Source: Ailurus styani
Lineage: Eukaryota; Chordata; Mammalia; Carnivora; Ailuridae
DNA: 64,000 bases
NCBI GenBank assembly: GCA_002007465.1
Contig: LNAC01000001.1
Location: forward strand, 3,123,327-3,187,326
Direction: 5' to 3'
Both the position numbers and the translations under genes were made by a program. Below the pieces are notes generated by a model, which did not search any database, had not been told where the DNA came from, and saw only the letters and a list, made by a program, of their open reading frames with translations. This document shows positions 35,270 to 46,375 of this stretch, piece by piece. Numbering within the stretch: the first letter of the stretch is position 1; each line of letters opens with the position of its first letter.

Positions 35270-35465
35270 TTTACACTCTATATTATGTTGTAATATATTA
35301 TATATTTCATGTATTAAGTTATATATTAATACATATTATATATAATATATATGTTATATAAAACATATACTGTGTTATGTATTATATATTTATATATTAC
35401 AATAAATATAATGCAAAGAAATGCAATGATATTTATTATATATCATATTTTTTATATATAGGCAG
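35270..35465. repeat. AT-rich degenerate repeat
   Basis: Nearly pure A/T sequence built from tatata, attata and atatatt words. It probably arose by slippage expansion within or beside the L1 copy. Confidence 0.85.
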
Positions 35466-35679
35466 AGAGAGAATATATTTTTATGTTTTATAAGTTACAT
35501 TTGTCATTTGATAGACAAAAACAAGTTGGGAGGTGTTTGCTTTCTTTCTGTTCTCTAAGGTAGTTTATGTGAAATTGTTATCATTTCTTTCCTAGGTGTT
35601 TTGGAGAATTAAACAATAAAGTTATCTGGGTCTTGAGTTATTTTCATGGGAAGTTTTTTAATGAAGAATTAGAATTTAG

Positions 35680-35867
35680 GGGCACATGGGTGGCTCAGTG
35701 AGTTAAGCCTCTGCATTAGGCTCAGGTCATGATCTCAGGGTCCTGGGATGGAGCCCCACATCGGGCTGTCTGCTCAGCGGGGAGCCTGCTTCCCCCTCTT
35801 TGCCTTCCTCGCTGCCTACTTGTGATCTCTCTCTCTCTGTCAAATAAATACATAAAATCTTTAAAAA
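35680..35867 (+). mobile_element. CanSINE, plus strand, nested in L1
   Basis: The copy starts ggggcacatgggtggctcag and runs through ggctcaggtcatgatctcagg, tgcctacttgtgatctctct and a caaataaatacataaaatc tail. Imperfect TSDs are aattagaatttag (35667-35679) and aattacattttag (35868-35880). The body is of the young mustelid-like type. Confidence 0.94.
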
Positions 35868-37400
35868 AATTACATTTTAGTTATTGATATAGGACTATTC
35901 CAATTTTCTTTTCTTTTTGTGTCAGTTTGGTAGGCTGTATTTTTAAAAGGAATATTTCCAATCTATCTGTATTTTCAAATTACTACCATAATGGTGTCCA
36001 CAATGCCTTCTTATTATGTTAGTAATATCTGTAGAATCTGTGGTGATGTCCCCTCTTGCATTCCTAATATTGGGTACTTTGCATTTTCATTCTTTGTCCC
36101 TCTTCTTGATCAGCATTTCTAAGGGCTTATAATTTTTGTTTTTCTCAAAATTCTAAATAAATTCTATTTGTTGCCTGTTTGCGTTGCATTTCATTTACTT
36201 TTGCTCTCAGCTCATTATTTCCTTTCTTCCACTTTCTGTGGACTAAGTATGCTTGTTTTTTTCTTGAGATGAATGCTTAGTATTTAATTTTTAGCCTTTT
36301 TCCTTTTTTTCTGATACATAAATTAACATAATAAATTTTCCTCTAACCCCTGCTTTAGCTACATCTTATATGCTTTAATGTTTTGTTATTTATTTTTGTT
36401 ATGTTCAGCTCAAAATAATTTTTAATTTGTATTGTTATTTGGATATTTGTTAGTATACAGCTTTATTTGCAAGTATTTGGAAATTTTTTTAGATATCTTT
36501 TTGTCATGATTTTCTAACTTACATACACTACGATCAGAGAACATACTCTGAATGATTTTAATCCTTTGAAATCCACTGAGATTTGTTCAGTGACCTGAAG
36601 CATGGTCTATTTTGATAAATGTTCCATCTTCACTTGAAAAGAAAGTTTATTCTGACACAGTTGGGTACAATGTTCTGTATATGCCAATTAGAACAAGTTT
36701 GTTATTCATGTCGTTCAAATCTTCTACATCTTTACTGTTTTTTTTTTTCTCATGTTACCAATTACTTACTTAAGAGATGTGCTAAAATCTCCTCCTGTGA
36801 TTATACACTTGTGGTATTTCTCCTTTAGTTCTGTCAATTTTGACTCATGGATTTTGAAGTTAAATTACTAAGTGCATACACACTTATGATTGCTATTTCT
36901 TTCTGATGAACTTATCCTTTTAAATTGTGGTATATCCATCATTAAGTCTGGCAATACTGGGGAGAAAAATGAAGTGATTTCCCTGTTTCAAAATCTACTT
37001 ATTATTATATCAATATATGCACATGAATTTTCTTTTGGTTAGAGTTTGTGTAACATGACTTTCTATCCTTTTACTTTATGCTTCCTGTGTTCTAATATTT
37101 AGGACATATCTCTTGAAGTAGCATAATATTAGGTTCTTTTTGTTTTTATCCAGACTGACACTTTTTCTTTTAACTAGAAAACTTTATCCACTTACATTTC
37201 ATATAAGTTGTTCACATGTTAAATGGTATAAATGCTATAAATCTATCTTCTGGAAAATTTTAATTCACCTTTTAAAATTTTCCACCCTTATTAGTATACT
37301 TAGGAAGAACTCCTTGCCCTATGTATACTTCATCATACCTATATTTTCTTCAACCAATTCTCTTTTGGAAACCCTTTTTTACTTTGCCTAACTACTCAGG

Positions 37401-37699
37401 TATCTGAATCTGCTATAAGCTTTCAAACAACTTTTCCTAAGATTCTACTCACGTTCTACCAATACTTCCTTGTAAATTAGTCTTTATATAGCTGACCCTG
37501 AATATTGGTCATTTCTCAAGATCCTTCCTTGGACCACTTTTCTTATTTCTCTCTAAGTTATCCCTGGGTAATCTTATATATTCCCATAAATCTGCTCTCC
37601 CATTAATGCCTTTTATATTGGTATATGCTCTAGACACATATTTCCAACTGTCTTGTGGATTTCTTTATCAGTATATCCCTTAGGCGATCAAAAGTCTTT
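37401..37699. other. AT-rich sequence, nothing recognised
   Basis: Possibly a continuation of the old L1, but too diverged to call. Confidence 0.35.
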
Positions 37700-38170
37700 A
37701 TGACCAAAAGTTAACTCATAAATTCTCCCTCCACCCTTCCTAACCTGGCCCCCTCCTTTGAGACCTCTGTTGTTGGTAAATGACTTCACTGTCAACCCAG
37801 ATACCTGAGCCAGAAACCTCATCCAAAGCTCTGTCTCTTCCCTATTCCAAATAGTTTCTTGGCCAAACTGCTAACTGGCCTCCTTACTGGTCTAATTGCT
37901 TCCATTTCATCTCTTCTAGTCATGTTTCCCTATGGCTGATGTTAGCTTTTGGCCGAATCAGTGTTTTCCTTTCCCCAAAGGTGAAGTGGAACCTCATTCA
38001 CATGGTTTATAAGGCCCTTCCTAATGCAGCCCCTGCATCTCCTCACTACTGCTTGTGTGGTCCTCATGGTGCATCCTGTTGGTATCAAATAAGCTGTGTG
38101 CTCTCCCAGCCTCCTCCTTTCACACAACACCCACCCTGCCTGGAATGCTCGTCTCCTGGTCCATGAGTTC

Positions 38171-38238
<68 letters not shown>

Positions 38239-38510
38239 CCCAGTTTCAACTCAAGCTTTGCCTCTCCCCTAAAGTTTCTCTTGATTTCAGCAGAACTGTG
38301 TGGGCGTCTTCTTTCATGTGCTCTCCAAACATCTTAAATGTTTCTCTGTTATGGGATAGACAAATTCCTATTTTTAAAAAAAATTGCTGTCTGTCTTTCT
38401 CACTAGATCCTAAGTCCCAAGCTCTGTTTTCTTAGTGTGTTCATGTTCCCAATATATAGGCATATATTGGGTACTTGATACTCCTTTGAATATTGAAAGA
38501 ATGAAAAATA
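37700..38510 (+). mobile_element. L2 LINE 3' region, sense, with internal microsatellite
   Basis: The order is ctggcctccttactggtc, ggtttataaggcccttcctaatg, ccctgcctggaatgctcgtctcc, ctcaagctttgcctctcccct, ctagatcctaagtcccaagctctg and gtacttgatactcc. This is the L2 sense 3' region in sequence. A long TG tract interrupts it at 38172-38234. The frame at 38055-38435 spans the TG tract and is not a gene. Confidence 0.8.
38172..38234. repeat. (TG)n microsatellite, about 31 pure units
   Basis: Sixty-three bases of uninterrupted TG inside an L2. Tracts this long and pure are normally highly polymorphic and can adopt Z-DNA. Confidence 0.98.
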
Positions 38511-38629
38511 TGTTAAAAAGTGTTATTGCTAGGGTTATTGCACTCTTTTATTGACAACAGACTCAGAAATATTTTTGGTAACACATTGAAGACAGGTATT
38601 TCTGTGTTTTCATTTAACTTTCATGATCT

Positions 38630-38830
38630 CAACGAATATTTTATTGCATACTCACTATATACTATGGTTTTCCCCCATGACTAACAGTGTATCTTGGTGT
38701 TTTTTGAGGGTTCCCCCCCGCCATGTTATGGCTAATAGTCTCTATTTCATAGATGAGAAGTATAAAACAAAAAATTGGTAAACTCTTCAACCAAAGTCCT
38801 CCACCAGGAAGTAGTATACTTAAAAATAGA
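38630..38830 (+). mobile_element. Probable MIR, sense, weak
   Basis: The strings attgcatactcactatatactatgg...tctctatttcatagatgagaag...aaccaaagtcctccaccaggaag resemble the MIR order, with much divergence. Confidence 0.4.
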
Positions 38831-38985
38831 TCACAAGCTACTTAAGCTTACTCTGATAACATTTTCCTTTAAATGATCCTAGTTAGAAGTCCCAATACTT
38901 ACACTGATTAATTAAATCATAGTGAATCGCAGTCCACCAGTGTAGATTTCTTCCAGCTTGGTTTACTGTTGATAGCAGAGTTTCG

Positions 38986-38989
<4 letters not shown>

Positions 38990-39016
<27 letters not shown>

Positions 39017-39199
39017 TTTTATTTAGTTATTTCACAGCGGGAGAGAGATCACAAGGAGGCAGAGAGGCAGGCAGAGAGAGAGGGGGAAGCAGGCTCCCTG
39101 CTGAGCAGGGAGCCCGATGCGGGCCTCGATCCCAGGATGCTGAGATCATGACCTGAGCCGAAAGCAGAGGCTTTAACCCACTGAGCCACCCAGGCGCCC
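38990..39199 (-). mobile_element. CanSINE, very young, minus strand
   Basis: Full-length reversed SINE with a 26-base pure T run (38986-39011), then aaagattttatttagttatt, and ending gagccacccaggcgccc. The perfect 16-base TSD agcagagtttcgtttt lies at 38974-38989 and 39200-39215. The uninterrupted tail and retained CpGs make this the youngest-looking insertion in the window. Confidence 0.97.
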
Positions 39200-39239
39200 A
39201 GCAGAGTTTCGTTTTAACAGTAATCATGGTGGCTGTTTA

Positions 39240-39440
39240 ATGAGTGTCCGTCGCTATCATAGATATTCATCTGTACATCTACACCTGTTATCTCATTGAA
39301 TGCTTCCAGCCTTTGAAGAACAGATATTTTTCATTCTGATTTTGCCAACGAGGATACTGAGTCTCTAGGAGTTTAAGTAAGGGGGTCAAGGCTGCCTAGA
39401 CTGGACATGGCAGAGCCAGAGGTCACCTCCACATCTGCTG
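39240..39440 (+). mobile_element. MIR SINE, sense
   Basis: The text tacacctgttatctcattgaatgcttcc...ttttgccaacgaggatactgag...gtaagggggtcaaggctgcc...gacatggcagagccagaggtc follows the MIR order. Confidence 0.65.
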
Positions 39441-40435
39441 TGCCCCAAAGCCATGAGCTTTCCTCGGGTGGCATTCTCCCATTCAGCCCTTCCATCCCAA
39501 GGGCACAAAGTCTTGCCAGTCATCCGCACAGCAGGGGCCACCACACTTCCTGATGTTACGGAGATGCTCCTGCAAATCCAAGGCAATGTGCAATGGTGAT
39601 GCCTGTGTGTGTGTGGTTTTGACGGTGTTTGAGCAAGGAGAGTGAAGAGAAGTCCCCCTGCTTGTTCTGCCAGACAGTCTCCCCGGGGCTGTGGACATCA
39701 GTGTGTGTTGGGCTGCATCTCTGGCTGGCTTGCAATCTGCCAGCAATAAGGTGTTATGGTTTTGACTCCAAGTTTTACCTGGATGAACAATGTTAATCTT
39801 CAATGGTTAAAGTAATTTCTCTCCAACAGAGAGGGTTTTCTTTTCCCTCTTTAAAAAGAAAAGAAATGGGTAGTGCCTCTTTCTTCCTGACGCAGCTCAG
39901 CTGCAGAGTGGGTCAGGCTGCACTCTGATCCTCCCTAATGGGAAGCCTTACACTAGGGGTGGCTGAGACCAAGCATCAAAATGCTCAGGCCCCTCAGTGT
40001 GGACAGGACAGGGTCGCTGACATTGAGCCACCAACAGAAATCTCGAGGGTCTGGTGTGTCCCATCTCTTGCTGGACTTTGAAGTGGCTGGAAAGTGGGAA
40101 TTCCATGATAGGATGTTCAGTTTTTCCAGTGGAAGGAATGTCACAGTGCGCCTGGAGGACGGAGTTACTTACCTGCAGCAGGAGACTTCGGGATCATCAC
40201 GATGTAAAATGTAACAAGATGCTGCCCACGGGGGAAGGCTACCCACTTTTACTGAGGAGAAATAGCCATGTGAGGACACTGTCCCACTTTTAAAAATACA
40301 TTCAAGGCCACTGGCCCTCTTTGCTAAGCCTATTTATAAAGGAAAATGACTCCTGTTCTGTTTTTGGAAGAGGATCTTTTCCGAGGTGGATTACTGTTTG
40401 TCCAGTTGCACCCTGAGCACTAATCCTTTAATGTA
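39441..40435. other. Unique sequence, nothing recognised
   Basis: No repeats were recognised. Short overlapping frames at 39386-39803 (minus) and 39981-40293 (plus) show no motif. Confidence 0.4.
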
Positions 40436-40700
40436 AAGAATGATTAGGATGAGTAGTGAGGATAAAATGGGATTAAGAAATAAGGCTCATGACTTAATTA
40501 TTAACAGTAAAACTATGAACAGAATCAATAAGGCTGCGCGTATAACAATGAAGGTAAAAACATTGATACCTCTGCCAAGATACAGTTTCACCTGGACAAT
40601 GCAAGACGGAACATATCCCTTTATAAACTTGTTGTAAATGCTCATTGAAATTCAGCCTTATGTTTCAGGCTCAGAAATGCAAATGTTTTTAGTTTACAGG
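40436..40700. promoter_or_regulatory. Candidate conserved non-coding element
   Basis: Repeat-free block with cttaattattaacagtaaaac near 40493 and ctttataaacttgttgtaaatg near 40619. The tone is AT-rich but complex, like the other candidate elements. The call is inference only. Confidence 0.25.
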
Positions 40701-40794
40701 GAGAGAAAAAAAAAGAATGTGTTTAGCAGTGAGGAAATGGAGGGCCCTCCTTCAAGATTAAGGCTCCAGAATTACACATGCTTTTTTTGAATGA

Positions 40795-41127
40795 CTATTT
40801 TAGTAAGTCTTTCATTCCAAAGAGCTTTACATCCCGGAAAATGTCTGTACGAAGAAATGGCTTGGAGGACATCGGGAAGGCGAAGTCATCCAAGAAACCA
40901 GGGTTACGTCCTGGCAACTGACTCACAGTCTCCCTGCAGCCACTGCCAGCGAACTTACTGTCCGTGAACGTGACAGTGGCTTGTGAGCTCCAGAACCCCA
41001 TGGCCCACTCCAAAGGTGGAATCACACCTTCAGCAGAGGGCAGTCCCGTGCATCCCATGAGTAATGGGAGTGAAGAACTGACATAGAGCAGCCATACACT
41101 CCCAAACGTCAGAGTCACCACTGTCAT
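40795..41127 (-). other. 110-codon minus-strand ORF with signal-peptide-like start, unproven
   Basis: The frame opens MTVVTLTFGSVWLLYVSS and continues through SLPLLMGCTG. It therefore has a hydrophobic N-terminus of roughly 25 residues with a plausible cleavage site, then a polar region containing two cysteines. No family is recognised. There is no Kozak-quality context, splice structure or poly-A signal that I can argue for. Chance remains the simplest explanation at this length. Confidence 0.12.
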
Positions 41128-41214
41128 CTTGAACCAGAACCATAATCACCTGAGATATTCCTTAAGGTCAACTGTGGCAAAAGGCATGGTCTGGAAACCG
41201 TTAGCTGAGAGCTG

Positions 41215-41345
41215 GGCTCTGGGTGTTCCCGTCAGGCTTCATCCCACTCGTTGTCCTTGTAATCTTAGGCTGAACTCCCTCAATCGCCTTTTCCTCTTTG
41301 GTAAATTGGAGGGGTTTGGACTAGATAATCACTTTTATTGCTTTA
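41215..41345 (+). mobile_element. MIR-family SINE fragment, sense
   Basis: The string ccttttcctctttggtaaattggaggggtttggactagataatcac matches the MIR3-like 3' segment (cctcatctgtaaaatgagg...ggactagatgat). Confidence 0.65.
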
Positions 41346-41869
41346 ATATAATACAGTTCAATGATTTTTAAAAAATTCACACTTCACATAATAACAGCAC
41401 TTGGACTGTTTAGTGGGAATGAATAAAAAGGCTTTTAAAAATAGGCACTGCTAGGGTAGTTTGAGATAATTGAGGCTATTATAGGTAGAAATGAGTCACA
41501 CAGAAGAAGCATTGTTGGGTAGTTTTCACTTAACAAATGAGAAATATCCTTTTCTAGAATTTTTGCTGGGGGTTCAGAAACTAACTTTCAGCTATTGTCA
41601 CACTTGTTGGACAACAGACCTAGTCTTCTGTTAAGAAGTAAGCTAGTCACGTTCATGCTTGTCAAGTGTGTGCCCCACCAGTGACCGGAGGAAGGAAAGC
41701 CCTGCTTCCTAATTCCTCGTGTGACTGGGACATCAGCTCTCCTCCAGTGCGCAGGGGCCGAGAGGTGAGTGCGATGCTTGGAAGGAGTCCTGTCAGGACT
41801 GAATGTGGGGAGACATTCAGAAAAGAAGTTCCAGTGATGAAGAAGCATGAACAAGTAGGCGAATCCACC
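41346..41869. other. Unique sequence, nothing recognised
   Basis: No repeat or gene was recognised. Frames of up to 88 codons overlap on both strands at 41588-41908. Confidence 0.4.
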
Positions 41870-41871
41870 CT

Positions 41872-41907
41872 GAATATACAGGTAGAATATACAGGAATAT
41901 ACAGGTA
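41872..41907. repeat. Short tandem repeat of gaatatacaggta
   Basis: Three tandem units: gaatatacaggta (41872-41884), a shortened gaatatacag (41885-41894), and gaatatacaggta again (41895-41907). Confidence 0.9.
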
Positions 41908-41990
41908 GAAAATCAGACCATGAGAAATGAGCAGCCTGACGCTATTTCATGGGTAGCGTCCTATAGATGATCTAGAACGTTGGCCAAGGC

Positions 41991-42436
41991 ATTGTTTTTG
42001 GCTGAATTGTGTCTTTCCCAAACCCCTGTGGGTCAGAATTCGACCTCATTTGGAAATAAGGTCTTCACAGAGGTAGTCAGGTTAAAATGAGGTCCATAAG
42101 GAGAGCTCTAATTCGATATGTGAAAAAGGGAAATTTGGACACAGAGACAGACACACACACAGGGGAAGGCAATGCAAGAACACAGGGAGAAGACAGCCAT
42201 GTGACAGGACCTGGTGGCTATACACCAAGGACGCCAAGGACAGCCAGCAAACACCAGCAGCTGGAAGATGCAAGGAAGGATTGCACCCTAGAGCTGGCAG
42301 AGATGGGGTGTTACAGGTCACACCTTGATTTCAGGGGTCTGACCTCTAGAACCATGAAACCTCCAGTCCTGTTGTCCTAGGCCACTCTAGAACTTTGCAG
42401 TACTTTGTAACAGCAGCCCCAGGAAACTGATCAAGG
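41991..42436 (+). mobile_element. MaLR solo LTR, MLT1-type, sense
   Basis: The order is ggctgaattgtgtctttcccaaac, gacctcatttggaaataaggtc, aaatttggacacagagacagac, cagggagaagacagccatgtgac, ggtctgacctctagaacc and tttgtaacagcagccccagg. This is a near-complete old ERVL-MaLR LTR. I see no internal region or second LTR. The overlapping frames are shadows. Confidence 0.82.
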
Positions 42437-42619
42437 CATGATAATATGCACAGATTCCCTCCTGTCCAGAGCAGGAGACGATTTCTCTTTTCTGGAGAGC
42501 AGTTTGTCAACATGTATCAGTAATCTTAAAAGTGAGAATTTAGAGGAAATATTCTGACTCCCCTGTAAGATGACCACGGGGGTTATGTATTAGCAGGGAT
42601 TGAAGCCGTAGGGACCCAA

Positions 42620-43240
42620 AGTGTGGGCAGACAAGGAGGTTATGGGGGATGCAGGGTCCCCAAGATCACTCTTGGGAGGGTGGGGTTAAATGTTCACTCT
42701 ATTGTGAGTCCTTGGAAGGGTTTTATGGCAGGAAATAACATCTGTTCACTCGTACACTTCACACCCCTGTGTGCTCTCAGGAGAATGGAGAGGAGGGAGT
42801 CAGGAGTCGGGCAGGGAGAGCATACAGCAGCCACTTAGGGGCTCAGGAGAGAGTTGGTGGTGGCCATGACCACAGTGTGGGCGGAGGACACAGGAGAACT
42901 GGGTCCCTTCAGCATGTGTTTTGTTGGGAGACACCATGGCTCATGCTTTCAGGGAAGACTGCTTTGTTTTCAGAGTGAGAAACTGGAAGGATGCTCGTAC
43001 CCCGGGTGTGGGGACAGCAGGCTGGAAGCGGAGTGTGGGTGAACGGAGGAGGCTCAAAAGGTCCATTCCGCACACGTGGAGTTTGCGTGGAGATCTCCAA
43101 GTAGAGATCTCTGTTAAAAGACACAGACAGAGTGGCAGTGAAATGTGGGAGTCTTTAGCACAAGGGTAGTATTTAAGATCGTAGGTGTGGACGCCATCCG
43201 CTGGAGAAGAGAAGAAAGAGAAGACGGGGTGAGGGCTTCC
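42620..43240 (-). mobile_element. L2 LINE, antisense
   Basis: The strings ccttggaagggttttatggcagg, tttgcgtggagatctccaag and gggagtctttagcacaagggtagtatttaag match reversed L2 (gaagggttttaagcagg; agtggagatgtc; gggagtcatcagcatatagatgg). The middle section is diverged. Confidence 0.65.
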
Positions 43241-43554
43241 TGGTGCCATAGGCCTTCCATGAACCCACTTGATCATGATTCAAGACACACCAGCTCAGCG
43301 ATTGCTAAATATTTGCATCTCGAGAGTAGAAACCTCTGCCCGCTGTACTGGCGCCACCACACCGAGTGCTCTGTTCAGCGTGGACTGCCACTGGGAGAAG
43401 CTGGAATATACACAGAGGCCCTCGACTACTGTAGAAAGACAGGAAGGCTTTGTACGTGAGCGGCTAAGGGACTCGGAGTGTGGCGGTCAGAGGAGCGGAC
43501 ACTGAAGAAGGGAACTTGACGATTGTTCTCACACGAGCTGATATCCTCATGCCT
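43241..43554. other. Unique sequence, nothing recognised
   Basis: No feature was recognised. The 104-codon frame at 43145-43459 straddles the L2 edge and has no motif. Confidence 0.4.
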
Positions 43555-43555
43555 G

Positions 43556-43690
43556 GGCCAGCTTCCCGGGGCTGCCACAGGAAATGACCACAAACAGGGG
43601 GCTTAGAACTCTAGAAACCTACTGCCTCACGGTTGTGGAGGCCACAAGTCTAAAGTCAAGGCCTCTGATTCTACAAGCCGTGGAAGAAAG
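43556..43690 (-). mobile_element. MLT1-type LTR fragment, antisense
   Basis: The text ccggggctgccacaggaaatgaccacaaacagggggcttagaact...ctcacggttgtggaggccacaagtc is the reverse of an MLT1 3' end (ggacttccagcctccagaac...gccacccagtc...ggcagcc). Confidence 0.7.
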
Positions 43691-44119
43691 TTTGAGAAGG
43701 TGTTTGTGGTCGAATTTCTCCCTCTTCCTCCTGCACCAACCAACTAGTATTTATTAGGCACTCACTGTGTTCCAGCATCCCTGCCTGTGTTTCATTTGCC
43801 TCATGTCTCTTCATCCAATTATTGGTGTTCTCACTAGACTGGAGAGCTTCGAAAACCAGTCAAGGACCTCAATAGCAGGGTTAAACTCCTCAGATCTTTT
43901 TTCTGCAATATATGATTTTTTTCAAGTAAACTAAGAATTATAAGGTCCAGTACATTTGGAAATGGTGAGCCACATGTCTTGAAAGAGGTTTCTGTACTCC
44001 AGAATTCTGAGAACCTTCCATTTCTCATGGGGGTTGTGTCTAAGATGGAAAGATGGTGTTTTTTCCCCAGATTACCCTGCTTTTATTCCACCACACATCG
44101 CTTGCAATTACTATTCTAG
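43691..44119. other. Unique sequence with a possible short MIR/L2 piece
   Basis: A short segment at about 43742-43780 (ctagtatttattaggcactcac) may be a MIR or L2 scrap. Nothing else was recognised. Confidence 0.35.
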
Positions 44120-44560
44120 GGAACGCAGAATGGGAAATGTTTAGCATGATCGCAGCTTCGTTAATGTCAGCCATAATTACAATACTGGAATGCATCTCTT
44201 CCTCTGTTTGAGGAGGACGTATTTTGGAAAAACGTCATCATGGGTCCGGCAGATACAGTGTTGGGACTTCACTGGGAGACGGCTGTTTTCCCACGATGCA
44301 CAATTCCAGGAATTTTCAGATGTTGGGTGCATCCCAGTGCACCCAAGGCTTGATTTCAGTGACCTGCTTGCACATTTGTAGATTGGGGTCCGTGTCGGAG
44401 TTGAGGAGGTGGGGGTCGAGTGCTCTTCTACTCAGCCATGGGACAAGGAGAGGTTCTCCAGGAAATGATAACTCAGTGCAACTCCCCTTTCCTTTCAGTG
44501 GGAGTTTTTATAGGTTGTTGAGAAAACAGTGTCCTGTTTCCAGAGGGACCTGAACAAATA
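44120..44560. promoter_or_regulatory. Candidate conserved non-coding element
   Basis: Repeat-free. It contains cttcgttaatgtcagccata immediately before attacaatac (44156-44186), a complex homeodomain-like string. The call is inference. Confidence 0.25.
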
Positions 44561-44729
44561 ATCTATCTCTTTCTCTCCTCCTGTTGAAACAAACGGTATT
44601 TGGTGATCATGAATACCTGCGGTGGGACCATAGCCGGCAAGTCCACAGAGACAGAGTACATGAAGAGAGGCAGGTTTCAACTTTTCTTTTTTCCTTTTCC
44701 TTTTTCTTTCTTTCTTTTTTCCCTGCTGC

Positions 44730-45240
44730 TCCAATTTCTCTTTTGTCATTGCATTAATTAGAAATTTAGGTAAATGACATAAGTGCCCCAATTTTTTATA
44801 TCTGCCAGGAGAACAATTAGGCCATTAGAAGTAACAAATGGTCCGGACTCATGTTGCCTGTTGAAAATTTTCAAGCTACATTATTTCTGACAAGAAAAAA
44901 ACAAATAATAGTTGTTTTGGCCAATTTTTACCATAAGCAATGTCAGCTTTAGCAGATGCAGCCGAGCCCTGCCTTTCTCTCCATTGTCATGCCTCATTAA
45001 AGTGTGCTGACTCTGGTGGGTTCCCAGTCCTTTAGGTAAACACTTATTTACATGAACTGCGACATTTTTCTTTGGTGACAATTTCTAATTGTTTAGGCAA
45101 CCAAGGGTGATATATTAAACACTCGGAAAAAGGCTTCACCTGTGAAACAAATTACTTTAAATTAACTATCCTTTCAAAAGAAAGGCAAAATTTCAAGATG
45201 GACAAATTAGACCCTTCCCAGGCACATATGGTAAGTGTTT
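44730..45240. promoter_or_regulatory. Candidate conserved non-coding element
   Basis: A 500-base repeat-free block rich in cattaattaga, gtaaacacttatttac, ctaattgttta and aaattaactatcc-type words. A splice-donor-like atg/gtaagtg lies at its right end (45228-45237), with no acceptor or reading frame to support it. The block resembles conserved enhancer sequence. Confidence 0.35.
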
Positions 45241-45737
45241 CAAACACGTCCCCACTGGTACCCACTCCAGAGAACAATTCTTCATGATGGAGTGGAAGAC
45301 TTCCTGGCTCATTTGGGGGTCCTTTCCATGCCAGCATTAGCCCGAGATGTGCTCAGAAGGGATCCTGCTAGGGCTGAATGCCACGCGGTTCCCTGGGCGG
45401 CTGTGGCTTCACTCACTCTTAGCCTTTGCTTTGAGAGATTAACTCTTTCTGAGACCCATGTAGACATGAAGCTGGTCCCACAGCAGCTCCTGTCATTGGC
45501 TTCCCTTTACACAGGATTTCTGGCAATGTAAGTGGTGGCTGAGCGTCTGGTAAAGTCGGTCAAGGAGTCACATCCGCACATCTTCCGAGCGGGGTAGACT
45601 GATACCCTCAGTCCTCACTGGGAATCAGATAGGGTCAGGAGCAATCAATCACCACCACCTCGGTTCTCAGATGGTCTCTTTGCTCGTGGTGCTGGGCTAG
45701 GCGCATGGAGAGTTGCCTATTGAGAACCAGGGTCAGG
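45241..45737. other. Unique sequence, nothing recognised
   Basis: No feature was recognised. The 98-codon frame at 45235-45531 has no known motif. Confidence 0.4.
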
Positions 45738-45940
45738 AGCACCTGGGTGGCTCAGTGGGTGAAGCGTCTGCCTTCGGCTCAGGTCATGATCTCGGGGTCA
45801 TGGGATCGAGCCCGGCATCAGGATCCCTGCTCTGTGGGGAGTCTGTTTCTCTCTCTCCCTCTGCCTGCTGCTCCCCCTGTTTGTGCTCTCACTCACTCTC
45901 TCTCTCAAATGAATGAATAAATAAATAAAATCTTTTAAAA
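45738..45940 (+). mobile_element. CanSINE, plus strand, intermediate age
   Basis: The copy runs from gagcacctgggtggctcagt through ggctcaggtcatgatctcgg and a CT-rich body to gaatgaataaataaataaaa. The poor TSD (aaccagggtca near 45726, atcaaggtcaa near 45941) suggests an older insertion. Two frames reading through it are SINE shadows. Confidence 0.92.
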
Positions 45941-45954
45941 ATCAAGGTCAAATT

Positions 45955-46375
45955 CCTACTGGGTTGGATAGTGGTCGCCCTCCCCAAATTTCACGCCCTT
46001 CTCAGAACTTCAGGACTTGCCCTCATATGGAAATAGTGTCATTTCTGATGTAATCAGTTAAGATGAGATAATAATGGAGGAGAGTGGGCTCCATACCACC
46101 AGGCCCAGGGAGAGGCTCAGGGTGACAAACCCACGCTAAGATGAGGGCAGTGATTGGAGTGATCCTTCCACAAGCCAGGGAACAGCCAAGGACCGCCAGC
46201 AAGCCCTGGAAGCCGGGAAAGGTTCAGGACGGATTCTCTCTCAGTCCACAGAAGGGATAAACCCTGTGCACCCTGTGGTTTCAGGTCTGGTCCTCACAAC
46301 TGTGACAGAGGAAGCTTCTCTTGTTTCCCACCCAGTGGTGGCACTTTCTGACGGCAGCTGTAGGACACAAATACA
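45955..46375 (+). mobile_element. MaLR LTR, MLT1-type, sense
   Basis: Recognisable strings in order are ggttggatagtggtcgcc, ccctcatatggaaatagtgtc, gatgtaatcagttaagatgag, gtttcaggtctggtcc and gcactttctgacggcagctg. The SINE at 45738 lies just upstream of the LTR. Confidence 0.72.

Larger units (their letters stand above)
35030..37400 (-). mobile_element. Old L1M ORF2 body, antisense, cut by a SINE
   Basis: From about 35520 rightwards the sequence follows reversed L1 ORF2. Examples are ggaggtgtttgctttctttc, ggtgatgtcccctcttgcattc, cttctacatctttactg, and cacttgaaaagaaagtttattctgac with gttgggtacaatgttctgtatatgcc. All frames are broken. The left part (35030-35500) is very AT-rich and resembles the old L1 tail region less certainly. 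A CanSINE interrupts at 35680. Confidence 0.7.

Noticed and set aside
38055..38435. 126-codon frame with a long Cys-Val repeat
   Set aside because: The repeat is a translated (TG)31 microsatellite within an L2 element.
41991..42436. Endogenous retrovirus provirus
   Set aside because: Only isolated MLT1-type LTRs are seen (41991, 43556, 45955, 48812) in differing orientation and age. No gag/pol/env-like internal region joins them.
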